From: Zygnema cylindricum
Lineage: Eukaryota > Streptophyta > Zygnematophyceae > Zygnematales > Zygnemataceae
Length of the DNA: 64,000 bases
Assembly (NCBI GenBank): GCA_037447655.1
Contig: JBBHKE010000323.1
Coordinates: 319,484-383,483 of the forward strand
Direction: 5' to 3'
A model generated the notes under the pieces. The model ran no database searches and was not told where the DNA came from. It saw only the letters and a list, made by a program, of their open reading frames with translations. Made by a program: the position numbers and the translations under genes. Below are positions 42,030-53,746 of the stretch, one piece after another. Every line of letters starts with the position of its first letter. The first letter of the stretch is position 1.

Positions 42030-43012
42030 GAAGACCTAAAACAAAAGAGAAAGACTTCAGGTCCATGACAAGGCCTAATAAAGTGCATCTTTGACGTACT
42101 ATATCTTTGACGTTGTGTAAAAGGAAGAGCGGCTATAGTGCAAAGGATGAAATGCAAGAGGTGTTCTTGCTGCGTAAAGATAGGCTCTACGAGCTCACCG
42201 GTATGAATGTTTCAGAGCATGCCAAGACCGTGATTAGAGAAAGCTTGTGAATGTGGGTGAGAAACTAAGGTAGGAAGAACCTCGAGAGGTTGACCCGGGA
42301 TATTGATATTAAAATTAGGGAGACACTCTTTTTGAGTGCTGCACCTTATAAAAAGGAAGAAGTGCAGCCTGAACGTCCGTAGGTGGCGGACACACTAACA
42401 CGTTTGCCTCATAGAGTCGACCAATATCAATCACAAACGTCCATTCGGAGCGACCCCAGTGTGCTAGTGAACCATGGCGAGCGGCGTCAATACTAAGGGG
42501 CGTACCAATTAATTGATCGATCCGTTGATAATCAGCCAGGAACGTAGGTCTTAGATCGTTATAGGTTGCGTCATTTTTTAGGATATATCCCATAGAATGT
42601 TCTAAAGTTTGTAGGAAATGCAGATGGGAACCAATTCAAAAAATAATTTGGTAGGGAGATCGGCCAAACTGAGACCTTTCCCGGCCCGTGACATTCCCTA
42701 GCACTCCCATCCGCCAAAAACAAGATCAAATAGACCAATATCTAGTAAGTGATGGTTGCCCACAATCTGGATGTCTTGTGGGAGGGCAGTATGCATATGC
42801 TTGTATGCGGATTTTGGTATTAAATGCGGGTATTGGAAATGCAACAGATTACAATGATGTACTTGTGCTTTCCGTGCTAAAGGATCAATTTCAACGAAAT
42901 AATAAAATCGGATTAATAATCCATCCCGCAAACATGAAAAGAGGGAAGTGCCGATTCCAGCAAAGAGGTCCCAAATCACCAATCGATATAGATGAGGTCT
43001 CAACTAGATCAA
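42030..43012 (-). pseudogene. cytosine-5 DNA methyltransferase domain inside the gypsy polyprotein
   Basis: Minus strand, about 325 codons. Motif I VIWDLFAGIGTSLFSCLRDG (SAM loop). Motif II FYYFVEIDPLARKAQ. Motif IV FDLVFGGWEC, a TAG stop, then GMSRAGKGLSLADLPTKLFF, holding the catalytic Cys; a WEC variant of the usual PC loop. Motif VI is worn (LEHSMGYILKND, near the ENV position). Motif VIII region LIGTPLSIDAARHGSLAHWG. Target-recognition/IX region VLPTLVSHPHSQAF then EPIFTQQEHLL. Motif X LVMDLKSFSFVLGLL. Frame changes near 42595, 42310 and 42080. It transfers methyl groups to cytosine C5 in active relatives. It lies between protease and RT. Catalytic activity of this copy is excluded by stops. 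Confidence 0.85.
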
Positions 43013-43887
43013 ATTCCAATTATTGGGAAGAAACCCACAATAGTCTGTAGCGATTAAGATTGGAGGAGAGACTGGAGAAAATGGAATTGATAAGGTTTGG
43101 TTATAGATGCGGTCATATTCCCTCCTATCTATAAGAAATCCTAGATCAATGAAAATTTATGGCAAAAAATAACTATTGGGCAGAATTTCTCTTCCTGACA
43201 ATGAATGAAATTGAAATATTTCAGCCCTCGCAGAATTCCTTGAAAATGCAATTAGGAAGGTGGCCGAACGCGCCATAACATGCATGGGTTTCCTAGCGGA
43301 AATTAGCCAAATGCAGATTTTGCGATCTGGGAAGTTAGTGGTCCTATAAGAAAATGTTTGATCATGCATGTCAACTCCACCCCCTACACGAAATATAATG
43401 TCATCTCCCACTAGGCATTCATATTCACTACATTTAGTGACCAGAGGGTGAACCGAGATCTCATAGCTGTTCCGTTCTGAAGCATGAAAAAGAGCGGTTC
43501 TTTAGTGATTATTAAGACTGGCTCAGTTGTACTCGCTGATGTTAACAAGCGAGACAAAGTGGACTGAAGCTTCTTCAGAGTTAGACCAAGCTTGAGTGCA
43601 AAGCTAGAGCCTAATATCACCGGCTTTGCACCTGTATCCATGAGGGGCAGGGAAGGGGCTATACCATTCATCAACAACGAACCCTTCCCGTTATCCAAAA
43701 AACTAATATGAGGATCGAGGGAATTTCGCCCCTCTACGAAAATAGGCTGAATCGCAGCAAGATTTTCGTGTACTAGCAGTGCTTGTAAAGCGGCAACTGC
43801 GGCAGCTATAACTGAGCTATCGGTGGTATAAGAGAGTTTTGGAGTGTCATAAATCATAGTGGATAGAATGCACAAGCGTTCTTTCAC
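43013..43887 (-). pseudogene. gypsy aspartic protease and following linker
   Basis: Minus strand: SLPLMDTGAKPVILGSSFAL then KLGL is a retropepsin active-site region with DTGA. LFFMLQNGTAMRS follows. After 43411 a second open stretch (MGDDIIFRVGGGVDMHDQTF) leads to the methyltransferase. Length to the methyltransferase is about 290 codons. Confidence 0.75.
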
Positions 43888-43899
43888 GCGATGTGCTTT

Positions 43900-45660
43900 A
43901 TGTATGGTAGATCCACTATGTTGAGAGCTAAAGCCGTGATGGTTGAAGCGGTTTCGGGCAAGGGAGGAGAAGGTTCTTTAGTAAATTAGAACAAAATACC
44001 TGTGTTAGTAATTTAACCGTCACGGCTGTGATCGGTCGAACCTTTATCGAACATAGCCTCTCGTTGTTGGACGGTGGAATCTCGTAAGATTCATATTGCC
44101 AACGTGGGCATGTGTACAACGATGCGAGCCATGCCTCTAAATTGTGGCTTCATTTGAGTCATGAAGGCTGCAAACTGCTCCTTCATCATGACCACCATTT
44201 CCTCTTACATTTTCAAACGTTCTTTATCCCTTCGAGATACCTTAAGTAGATTGGTGTCATTTTTCGGTTATTTAACACGTTGAAGTGGTATTGCGGATCG
44301 AGGGGGAATGCCACGAGTCTTAATTTGGTTCTCATAATAAAATTATTGGTTATTTATATGACAACGTTATACAGAATGTCCTGTTTTTTTGCAATGTGTA
44401 CAGGTGACAGTTTTGTCTAGACACATTCGGGCATCATGCCCTATTTTCCCACATCGAAAACATAATCTATTTCCTATAACAACTGGTGGGGTTCCCATGG
44501 CCGGGACTATATGAGGTCCGTTGTTAGGACATGTTTTGTTCCATGGTGGAATAATAGGTTCTTTCGGAACCGCTTTAGGATGGTCATGGGCTTCCCACCA
44601 ACAATTTTGCATTTTGTATTCCACGGCATGTTGCGCGGCTTGGTCGAAAGTGAACTTCAAGCCGTAGATTTGAGTCAAGTGATTCTGGATAAATTTCTTA
44701 TACTGACTCGGAAACTGTCTTACAAATTTTGAGACAGCTTTAGCATCTGACATCAAGTCCGGCAATGCTTCACGAACAGCTTCAATACGAGCATTCATGG
44801 CAGGGACAGTCTCTTCTAACTTCCGTTCAAAGTTCATCAACTCTCAAACTTGGTCAAGGTTTTGCATACGGTATTCCGCTTGCAATATTTCAAACATGAC
44901 AAAGAGAGGATCTAGTATAGGGATCGTTATCGGTGGTCGTGTCAGGATTCGAGCACCTGCAGCTATAGCAAACTGCTACGGTATTTTCGTAGCAACCACT
45001 GTAATAACATCGCCGTTGAGATCAAGGACTTCCGCGATAGCTAGTTGATAAGGAATTGCTGGTTGTCCTATAATAGCAAGACTCCTAGCAAAAGCTACAG
45101 AAAACTATATCATTGCAAGTACGGAATCATACTTGCGAGGGTAAAAAGTAAGAGCCAAACCGCGTAGGTAACAGCCTAAAAAAAAAAAAGCAACCCGTAG
45201 GTCATACAGATCTTGGTACCGGAATGCAAGATCGTGCATTTTGGTATTGAATAAATTACGGAAATGAGATAGAGTCATTGTGTCCTTCATTCTTGAAAGA
45301 TAGAAATGAAGCCGAACCCACCCTTCGGATGTGGAAGCCATTTCCAATATTGGAATGATTGGGGCTAATAATGAATTTGAAATTTGTGTAAACCAAAAAG
45401 ATAATGAATTGGAATCCGACCCGTCAAGGGAATTGTGGTCAGATTCTTCCTCGAAAAGTGTGGAAGAGACTAATGATAAAGAAGATATTGAGGTGAGAGA
45501 TGATCGAACTGAAGGGAAAATTTGACCCGAGATATTCGGGGAAGGATGGTACAAAAGACTATGTAAGTCTGATGGTCGTGATTCGAGGGCCTAAAGGAGG
45601 CCGACGATCGAGTAGTTCCGAAAGGATAATCGAGATTAACCCAATCGGTGGGCATAAAAA
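43900..45660 (-). pseudogene. gypsy gag
   Basis: Minus strand: MPTDWVNLDYPFGTTRSSAS near the start; MASTSEGWVRLHFYLSRMKD then TMTLSHFRNLF; PIPILDPLFVMFEILQAEYR-type stretch; FVRQFPSQYKKFIQNHLTQI and FDQAAQHAVEYKMQN; zinc knuckle CFRCGKIGHDARMC (CX2CX4HX4C) and a second CTHCKKTGH. It packages RNA in active relatives. The frame is interrupted several times. A second copy of the same gag lies at 53747-55014 (+). Confidence 0.85.
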
Positions 45661-46129
45661 TGATAAAACCAAATGACGACCAGATACTAGAATTGATCTA
45701 TAATAGATGCTTGAAATGCCAAGCCACTCCGCTCACTTGCTTAATCAACGAATAAATCTCTAACACGACCTCGATGGCCAGATCTATCAAGAAGCTGTAT
45801 TACCCAAAACCTTCTACTAAGCAAACAAGGGGGCAAGGTCGAAGGGCCAGATCTATAAAGGCAAAAAACGTACTATCCAAAGGCTTTATATCGGCACAAT
45901 CCACAAAGGAACAAACCAATGGCACCAACGGCAAGATCTAAGGAATAAATCTAACACCAAGCAAAGTAAACTCAGCCAAGGCCACTCAGGGCCAGATAGC
46001 AAGCATGAAAAGCTAAAAAAATGTAATGCTCAATGTCAGTGGATTCAAGCAAATCCACTCCAATCTCGTTCCCTCTAAGGATCAACCACCTATCCTAACA
46101 CACTCTTGCACCCGCAAGGCATTGTGATA
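45661..46129 (-). other. gypsy leader between LTR and gag
   Basis: Non-coding leader of the gypsy element, aligned to 53270-53746 on the other copy (shared CCAAGCAAAGTAAACTCAGC-type and GGCCAGATCTAT-type stretches). The primer-binding site was not identified. Confidence 0.5.
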
Positions 46130-48038
46130 CTGACCGAACACTTTTAACAATCTGGTGATTTTCAAAAGTGAACTGCTGCTGATCGCTACCGCTGGAATTT
46201 TTAAAAACTCTCTATCGAATTTGCTTTCTTTTTGTCACTTCCAACGAAATACAGAAGTCGACTATTCACCTCGTATATAAAGTCGTGTACGAGTGAAAAA
46301 TGCAACGCAAACCAACAGGAGACAAGTTAGGGTGGAAAATAGTACACGAAAACAATTGAATATCCAAGAATTTGGCAACAATCTTAAGCAAAGTTGATAA
46401 TTGATTGGACAAGTGTGAAATTGAAAGAAGTGTTTAGAAATAGAAAGAAATGTGTTACAATTTCGACTAAATGTGCACAATTGGAAGAAAACGGAGCTGT
46501 CTTCTAGAAATGTGCAGAAATTGTAGAAATTATGCAGAAATGTACCAAAATGTACACAAATTGCAAGAAATGTGCAGAAATTTTCTAATGTCCTACAATG
46601 TCTGCAAATGTGACCACATGTCTAACAATGTATGATAAAAGTAACCCATGTTAGTAACTAAGGCTTAAATTGTGAAGATAAGTTTCGAAAATTGCATCAA
46701 TTGCGCCAAATGTGCGACAATGTTGACCAATGTCAAGAAAATGTGATTATTATATATTTATTTTGATTTTTGAATATTTTTTTTTCTTTTTATATAATCT
46801 ATTCTGAAAAAACAAAATGAATTGAAAATAACAATGGAAAATGAGACGACAATTTTCAAGTGCATGAATATTAAGGGGATGGTTGGCCACTAGGCCCCAA
46901 GGTCTATTTATATTCCTCGCACGAGTTATCCTATCGAAGACAATCTGAATTTAGACTTAAAGAGAATAAATCAAAGTAGAAACCAGCGAAACAGAAAACA
47001 AAAACTGAAAATGACAATACGCAATACACTTAGGAGGTTTGAGATAACCAAACTCAAAAGGTGAGCATAAGCCAAATAGAAATAAATACACAATCACAAG
47101 AAATAAAAACAACAAAATGATATTCCCAACAACAACTTCCACACTAATTAAAGTTCAGCTACAGTTGGGAAAAGAAGTTTGTGATATGAGGACGGGATCA
47201 AAATCCCCTCAAACGGACGAAAAGAGTTGAAGGGAACCCGTGTAGGTCTTGGTCGAAGCCGTATAGATTAATATGTTAGGCTTTACAAAATATTGATAAT
47301 ATCATAGAAACTTGACGCTTCACGCTAAGGCAAAAAATCGCCTCTAAGCTGCCCGGACAATTTTACAAAGAATAAGATGGCTGCAAAAAATCTTCAATAC
47401 TGAAAATAACAATTCCTGCACTTGAAAATTGTGTGTAGGAAATAATTTAAAATAACTAAGTACCAAGGCCTACACCTATCGAAAACAAGCCAATGAGAGT
47501 ACAGCATGCTATGTAAGTATTTGCGTCTAGTTTGGATTCAGCCAAAAGGTGACAGGAATCCTATGCCCTACGTTACAAAATCTATAACCTACAGATTAAA
47601 ACCCTTCTTATCTACATGTGAATGCGTAAACCTCCAAATGGTTCATGACTTAACTTTGTCCAATCACATCGCTTTGTTAGAAGTGACAGTTTGCTAGTCA
47701 GTACATCAGGTTGATGGTCTGGATGTTAGGTTTCGAACAAAGTATATTCCGCGTCGACGGCCGAGATGCGCCCTCACGCGAAACAATCGAATTTGTTGTC
47801 GGCATAAATTCTAAAGATGTAGGTACAGTAAGATTACCTGTACAGATGCGAATGCGAAAATAATTCGTCCGCGGAAATTAGAGGCAACGTAAATATGTAC
47901 AGTCGGGGCGAACGCGAAATGTAAGTATGTACAGTATTACGAAACCCAAAGAACATACAAACACAAATTAGTGTGGTGGCCGCCCATCCTCACACCTAAA
48001 TATATTAAGAAAAATGCCTGACAAGATGCGGCATGACT
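46130..48038 (-). repeat. 5' LTR of the gypsy methyltransferase element
   Basis: About 1.9 kb. Its start (GTCATGCCGCATCTTGTCAG, reading down from 48037) and interior (GAATCCAAACTAGACGCAAA TAC, GGCTTATGCTCACC-type stretches) match the plus-strand LTR at 51417-53260. 46430-46740 is a run of degenerate AAATGTGCAGAAATTG units. The inner boundary near 46130 is approximate. Confidence 0.7.
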
Positions 48039-48869
48039 GATCTTTTGGCATAACCTTGTAAAATTCTCCATGTGGTTTCTTTGTGATATTACCTTAATTG
48101 TGGCAAATTCGCCAACTTAGAATGTATCTGGTTTGCTTGGGCTTCATTGTGAATTCAGTGTTTTGTGGTTTTTTGTGAGAGTTTCCTCTTTGTATTTTGA
48201 ATACAATGGAAACTGTTGATGCTTCTTTTTATTCCTTTGGGGCACTGGTTGCCTTAAGTCACTAGTAAGATGGCGAAGAATGAAATGATATGCTGCCATA
48301 TTATTGTAGTCCGAAGTATCAACATAATTCTCCTCATTCCTCGGAATAGGTGCTATAAAGTTGAACCGGTTGCTATGGTGTTGCTATCGGTGTGAGTTTC
48401 TCCTTTTCTTTCCCTTTGTCTATCACAATGCTCTCTCTGTCCTCTATGCTCTCTCTGTCCTCTGAATCCTCCAGTGGAGCTAGGTCTGCTTTTGAATCCT
48501 CCAGTGGAGCTAGGTCTGCTTTTCAGGTAAACATGCTTCCCCCAAACCTTGGAGGAATGTCTAAACTAGATGGACGATTCACTCGTCCACTCACTATTGT
48601 CAAGCTCGTGTGCGCTTTCGGCACACCTTTATCTACCCATGATTTTCGGGACTCTTTCTACCCAGTACGGCATTAGAGTACGAAAAAGGGAGTGCACCAA
48701 ACGTGACAAGATTGTGGTATTTCATAAACTGAGCGGAACACACCTTGTTTCACGCCTAACGGAGGCCGAACGACAAAGTTATTCCGCTTCAAAGATTACA
48801 ATTTTGTTACATGCGACCACTTACCACGTGCCCTAGTGGGGGGTACATTGTGGAACGCCAAGTGACTTT
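48039..48869 (-). pseudogene. copia gag fragment (family D) and flanking remnant
   Basis: Minus strand near 48620-48520: SGRVNRPSSLDIPPRFGG, matching gag VKRPLSGTPPRFGG of family A. A 32-bp tandem duplication (GAATCCTCCAGTGGAGCTAG then GTCTGCTTTT) lies at 48464-48523. The remaining 400 bp at 48039-48440 is AT-rich without recognised features. Confidence 0.5.
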
Positions 48870-50450
48870 TCCGAGTGTCCTCTAAATTATGCTGTTAGCT
48901 GTCAATAGGAATTCAGTTCAGATCTAGCTGACTCTCGGTCCATTAATAACATTAGGTCAAAGTTTGGCGTCTCAGCGTCATTTTCAGTACTTTGTCTTAT
49001 AAGAGTGGAACGAATTTTGACTTTTGGCCGCAGATCTAGCTACAGTCGGAAGTATAACTTTTTGTGATAAACGTAGTATGGCTTACTTTGTCTTATGTCA
49101 GTCCAATAGCATTTGCTTCCCGCTCATTAGCTTAGTGCATTGCTTTGACTTTTGTATCTGAATTTGGACAACCTTGGTTGTATAACTCACTTGGGGCCTG
49201 GTTGCATAACTCACTTGGGGCCGAAAGAGACAGGTTGTTTTTTTAGTACCGTCTCCTGAGAAAACCCCCAGAAATTTAAAAAAAACCTTTTTCAAAAGAA
49301 TCTTTATTTTGTGTGTGTTTTGACTCTATTGCCATGTTGGTTTTGGATTTGTCTTTTGTGGAAATCAAAGTTTGGGCGGGTAGTTGGCACTATAATCCTT
49401 TGGGTAATTTTTGACTTTTTGCTGATTGAAACTGAGAAGAGTGTTGTTTTTTGAAGATTCAGTTTCGTACGTGCGTGCGCATGTTTGCGTGCGTACGTAA
49501 ATACTGAAAGTAATGTGGTGGTACGAATGGATTTACGGGTTTGGGGTAGAAGCAAAATGAATTTAAAGTGACGTAAAGTACAAATTGAGTGACACGAAGA
49601 AGCGTACGAAAAATTACGGAATGCGAAATAGAAATGGACGGCGGATCGCTTCGCGATTCGATTTGAAATATTCGAAGGATTTGAAAAATACGCCGGCCAT
49701 ACGAAACATAATGCGACAGACCGCATTTATTAAATGTGACGCCGCCGGTACGGAGCGTCGTGTTTTGACAGGTGCACTTCAAATTTGGCACGTGACATTT
49801 ATGACGAAGTACGTGATTTCGGTACGGACAGGATTTGGAACGTACGAATTGATTTCGACAAGTTGGTCATGGTACACGTGGAGGGCGAACGGCGTTTGCC
49901 GATATTTTTTAAGAGATCACATTGTTTTTTATGACGCATTATCTAGTGGACCGTACATATGCGATGTCGGTTGACTACGTGGATTTATCTACAAGTGACT
50001 AAGCGAGTTGTCGCTTATGACGCGTATTTTGCGGACGCGTCGGTGTAATTATTTGAAACATCAATATTTTGTTTTATGCGAACTAATGATTTAGTGTTGA
50101 TTATAATAGTTATATTTTACGTGATTAATGAGGATATCGACACTTTAATTTATGTGTCGTATTTGCAGACAAGTGTACGCTTACGATTGCTTGACTTTCA
50201 GGTGTACGCTTACGATTAGTTTATTCTTAATAGTAGGTTATCATGTTTAAATAGGAGATAATGATAGTTACGTAATTTCCAGTTAGGATTTTGTCGTAAT
50301 AGGATATTATGTTTTAGTGGAAGTTATGTTGGATATTTTGACAGTTAGTGATTTGTTGACAGCTCACAAGTGTATATATAGCTATGAGCTTTGTTAGCGA
50401 AATCATCAATGCTTAGCATGAAAAGTAGGGACCGAAGATGTAGACTTTTA
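48870..50450 (-). mobile_element. copia LTR remnant (family D) and adjoining GTACG-rich region
   Basis: 48870-49450 matches 23290-23880. A 24-bp tandem duplication (GGTTGTATAACTCACTTGGG GCC-) is at 49177-49226. 49430-50100 is rich in CGTACG and resembles 28690-29200. It lies 5' of the minus-strand gag fragment, as a 5' LTR would. No genes; outer ends unresolved. Confidence 0.5.
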
Positions 50451-51416
50451 GGGTTGCCGATTAGGTCATGCACTTTGAATGATATAATGATTATTTGATT
50501 ATACTTTGATTATACTTTTTGTTTATGTGTGATGCATTTGTTTGTTATTATTTATTTATGTTATTTTATATATGTTTGATATGCATTGTTTATGCATTAG
50601 TCCTAGGGTTTGTTTATGTTGATTATTCCATCAAACCTTAGATGTTGTCATAGGGTTTATTTATGTTGATTATTCCATGAAACCCTAGTTGTTGTTTATT
50701 GCATCTGTGTATGCATGTATGTTAAATGGAGGATGCATTTCAAATGATTGTTCATTGGCTTAGCTTTGCTTAGCTTTTTGCATGATAGTTTGGGTGGCTT
50801 CTGCGGTCTATTTTAGACCAAAGAACAACAAAGAGTCCTCTCCATCCCAAGTTGGGGACACCAAGGGGTGAAGGAGGATCACACCTGATTTCGAAACCAT
50901 CGTTAAATGTTTTGCTTTCTCTCTTTGTCATCGTTGATTGTCGTGGTATGTTGAGGTTACTTCGCTATTTTCCTTAATTTTATCTTTTATTTTCTTTTAT
51001 TGGGCAAGGTGATATTGTTAATTATGAAACATGGTATTCTATTTCTTTCCTATATTTCTACCTGGGAGTTCATTTGTGTCTTATTTAAGTATTATTTTTT
51101 GGTTTCAGCGGTGTTTGGCCGTAGTAGGTTGCTAAAACACTTTCATCAGAACAGTTGGTTTTAAGGGAGCATTTGTTAATACTTCTAGTGGATAAGCACA
51201 CTACTTAAAAAGCAACATGTCTCCTTGGATTAGAGGGGATAGGAGCTTTGAATTTGGAATATCACTTTGTGTAAGGGAGTTAGGGTTCCCATTTTATATT
51301 TCTTCTATCTTTCTCGCTACCATCATCCTATGGGGGGAGGAGAGGCTTAGAACACAGGAACCTTAGACATCGCGTCCGAGGAGGAAGGTAGTCTAGAGGG
51401 TTTCGAAGAGGGGGGT
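50451..51416 (+). other. gypsy 3' internal remnant up to the polypurine tract
   Basis: Mostly AT-rich with no domain recognised. A 60-bp tandem duplication (TAGGGTTTGTTTATGTTGAT then TATTCCATCAAACC) lies at 50601-50690. The last 70 bp reads SEEEGSLEGFEEGG up to a purine run GAAGAGGGGGG directly before the LTR start at 51417, so this is the 3' end of a gypsy interior. Confidence 0.45.
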
Positions 51417-53260
51417 GTCATGCCGCATCTCGTCGGCCAATGTTTATATTTCGGGATTAGGATAGGCACGTGCCACACTAATTCGTATTTGGGTGTTATT
51501 TGGGTTTATAGGACCGTACAGACCTACATTTTGCGTTTGCGTCGACCGTACATTTTTACATCGCTATACGCGCCGACCGTACATATGTATTTTTGGCCAT
51601 AATATGTGTCGACAACAATATTGACCGTACGACTCAAAATTTCTGCAATTTCCGCAATTTCCGCCGACGGCGAGTTCAACCGTACGACATATATTTTCCT
51701 TGATTTCCGCCGACGGGGAATTTTTTTCATTTCACGTCGGCCGTACCACATCTACCTTTCGCGATTTCCGCCGACGGCCACTTTGGTGATTTAACGTCAA
51801 CCGTACGACTCACCTTTTTTGGAATTATCGCGACTACAAATTGGACTGTACCCACGGTCCTACCGTACCTACTTTCATTTTCCGAAATCCTGGCTGACGA
51901 CACATTTGAATCATTTCGCGCGAGGGATCATTTCGACCGTCGACGCAAAGTATACAATTTTTGTAATATCTCATTTGAACCGTTGATAGGAGTGACAAAC
52001 AAATCGGCTGTCAATTCTGACGAAGCGACGTGATTGGATCATTTTAAGCCGTGAACCATTTGGAGGTTCACGCATTCACATGTAGATAGGAAGGGTTTTA
52101 ATCCATAGGTTATAGATTTTGTAACGTAGGGCATAGGATTTCGACCTCCTATTAGCTGAATCCAAACTAGACGCAATTACTTACATAGCACGCTGTACTC
52201 TGATTGGCTTATTTTTGCTAGGCGTTGTTTTTGTTACTCAGTTCATTTTAGATTATTTCCTGTTCACAATTTTCAAGTGCAGGAATTATTTATTGACATA
52301 TTTTCAGTATTAAGGATTTTTCTGCAGCCATCTTTTTATTTGTAAAATTGTCCCGACAGCTAAGAGGTGATTTTATGCCTTAGCGTGAAGCGGCTAGTTT
52401 TCTATTACATTAAAGCCTTACATATTAATCTATAAGGCTTCGGCCAAGACGTACACTGTTTCCTGTCACTTCTCTCGTTTGTTTGAGTGGATTTTGACCG
52501 CGTTCCCACAAAACAAACTTCTTTTCCCGGCTGTGGTTGAGCTTTATTTAGTGTGGAAGTTCCATGTTGGGATTATTGATTTGTTGTTTTTATTTCTTGT
52601 GATTGTGTATTTATTTCTATTTGGCTTCTACGCAACTTTTGAGTTTGGATATCTCAAACTTCATAAGTGTCAGGCATATTGTCATTTTCAGTTGTTGTTT
52701 GTCTTTCTCGGTTGTTTATGTTTTTATTTGTTTTATTTAAGTATAAATTCAGATTATTCTCGATAAGATAACTCCTACAATGAATATAAATAGACCGTGG
52801 GGCCTAGTGGCCATCCATCGACTTAGTATCCCTGCACTTGAAAATTGTCTCTTTTCTTATCTCGCTTATTTGTTTTATTTCAATTTCAATTTTCTTTGGT
52901 TAAAATAAAAAGAAAAAAAAATATTCAAAAATCAAATATATATATTTATAGATACATTTCTACAAAAAATTTAACTAGCTTTACATTTATAATTACCATT
53001 TGCTTGTTGGTTGACGCTTTAATCTTTTTGGCCAATTTTCGGCCAACAATATATTTCACTAACTTAAGTATTTGGTTTTTGTTTCCTCCGTTTTTTGGTT
53101 ATATATAAGGGTCATCATTTGCTCACATTTTGACATATTTCGCTAAAGAGTGGAGTTAGTGGAGCGGATACGTTTTTGGGAGCTCTGCAAAACTTCGGTT
53201 ATAGCAAACAACCGCAGTTCATCCTTGGCAATCACCAGATTGCTAAGAGTGTTATGTAAG
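51417..53260 (+). repeat. gypsy LTR (plus strand)
   Basis: Begins TGTCATGCCGCATCTCGTCG right after a polypurine tract and leads, about 490 bp beyond its approximate end, into gag of the same family. It therefore serves as the 3' LTR of what lies upstream and the 5' LTR of what lies downstream, a tandem LTR arrangement. The U3 part has the repeat array at 51505-51860. Confidence 0.7.
51505..51860 (+). repeat. tandem array in the gypsy LTR U3 region
   Basis: About six to seven degenerate units of 45-65 bp, each with a CGACCGTACG-like core and usually ATTTCCGCCGACGG. CCGTAC recurs near 51512, 51548, 51577, 51626, 51680, 51740, 51800 and 51863. In LTRs such arrays often act as enhancers; that role is inferred here. 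Confidence 0.65.
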
Positions 53261-53746
53261 TATCACGATGCCTTGCAGGTACAGGCGCGTGCTAAGGTAG
53301 TCACTCGATCGTATAGAGGGATCGGGTTTGGAGTGGATTAGTGTTAATCCATTTGTATTGAGCAAACCATTTGTCCTGCTTTCCATGCTTACTATCTTTC
53401 CATGCTTGCTATCTGCCCTGAGTGGCCTTCGCTGAGTTTACTTTGCCCGGTGTGGGATTTGGACCATAGATCTTGCCGTTGGAGGCATTCGTTAGCTCCT
53501 TTGTGGATTGTGCCGCTTAAGATCTGCACTTGGGAGTGCTTGGAGAGTAATTTAGTTGCCTTTATAGATCTGACCCTTTGACCTTTTCCCTTTATTTGCA
53601 AGGTAAAAGGATTTCGTAATACAACTTCTTGATAGATCTGGCCATCAAGGCCCTGTTAGAGACTGATTGGTTGGGTGATTCGACAAGTGAGTGGTGTGGT
53701 CTGGCATTTGAAATATCTCGTATAGATCAATTTTGCTATCTATTCG
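53261..53746 (+). other. gypsy leader between LTR and gag
   Basis: Non-coding, aligned with 45661-46129 of the other gypsy copy. Primer-binding site not identified. Confidence 0.5.

Larger units (their letters stand above)
37650..48038 (-). mobile_element. Ty3/gypsy retrotransposon encoding DNA methyltransferase and PHD finger
   Basis: About 10.4 kb: 5' LTR (48038 to about 46130), gag, protease, cytosine-5 methyltransferase, RT, RNase H, integrase, PHD finger, 3' LTR remnant (38406 to about 37650). Integrase lies after RT, as in Ty3/gypsy. Every domain is frame-broken. I found no target duplication because the outer end of the 3' LTR is not clear; the TRIM lies just beyond it. Confidence 0.85.

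Noticed and set aside
49585-49974. A 129-codon open frame
   Set aside because: Lies in a GTACG-rich LTR-like region repeated at 28.7-29.2 kb where the frame is not kept.
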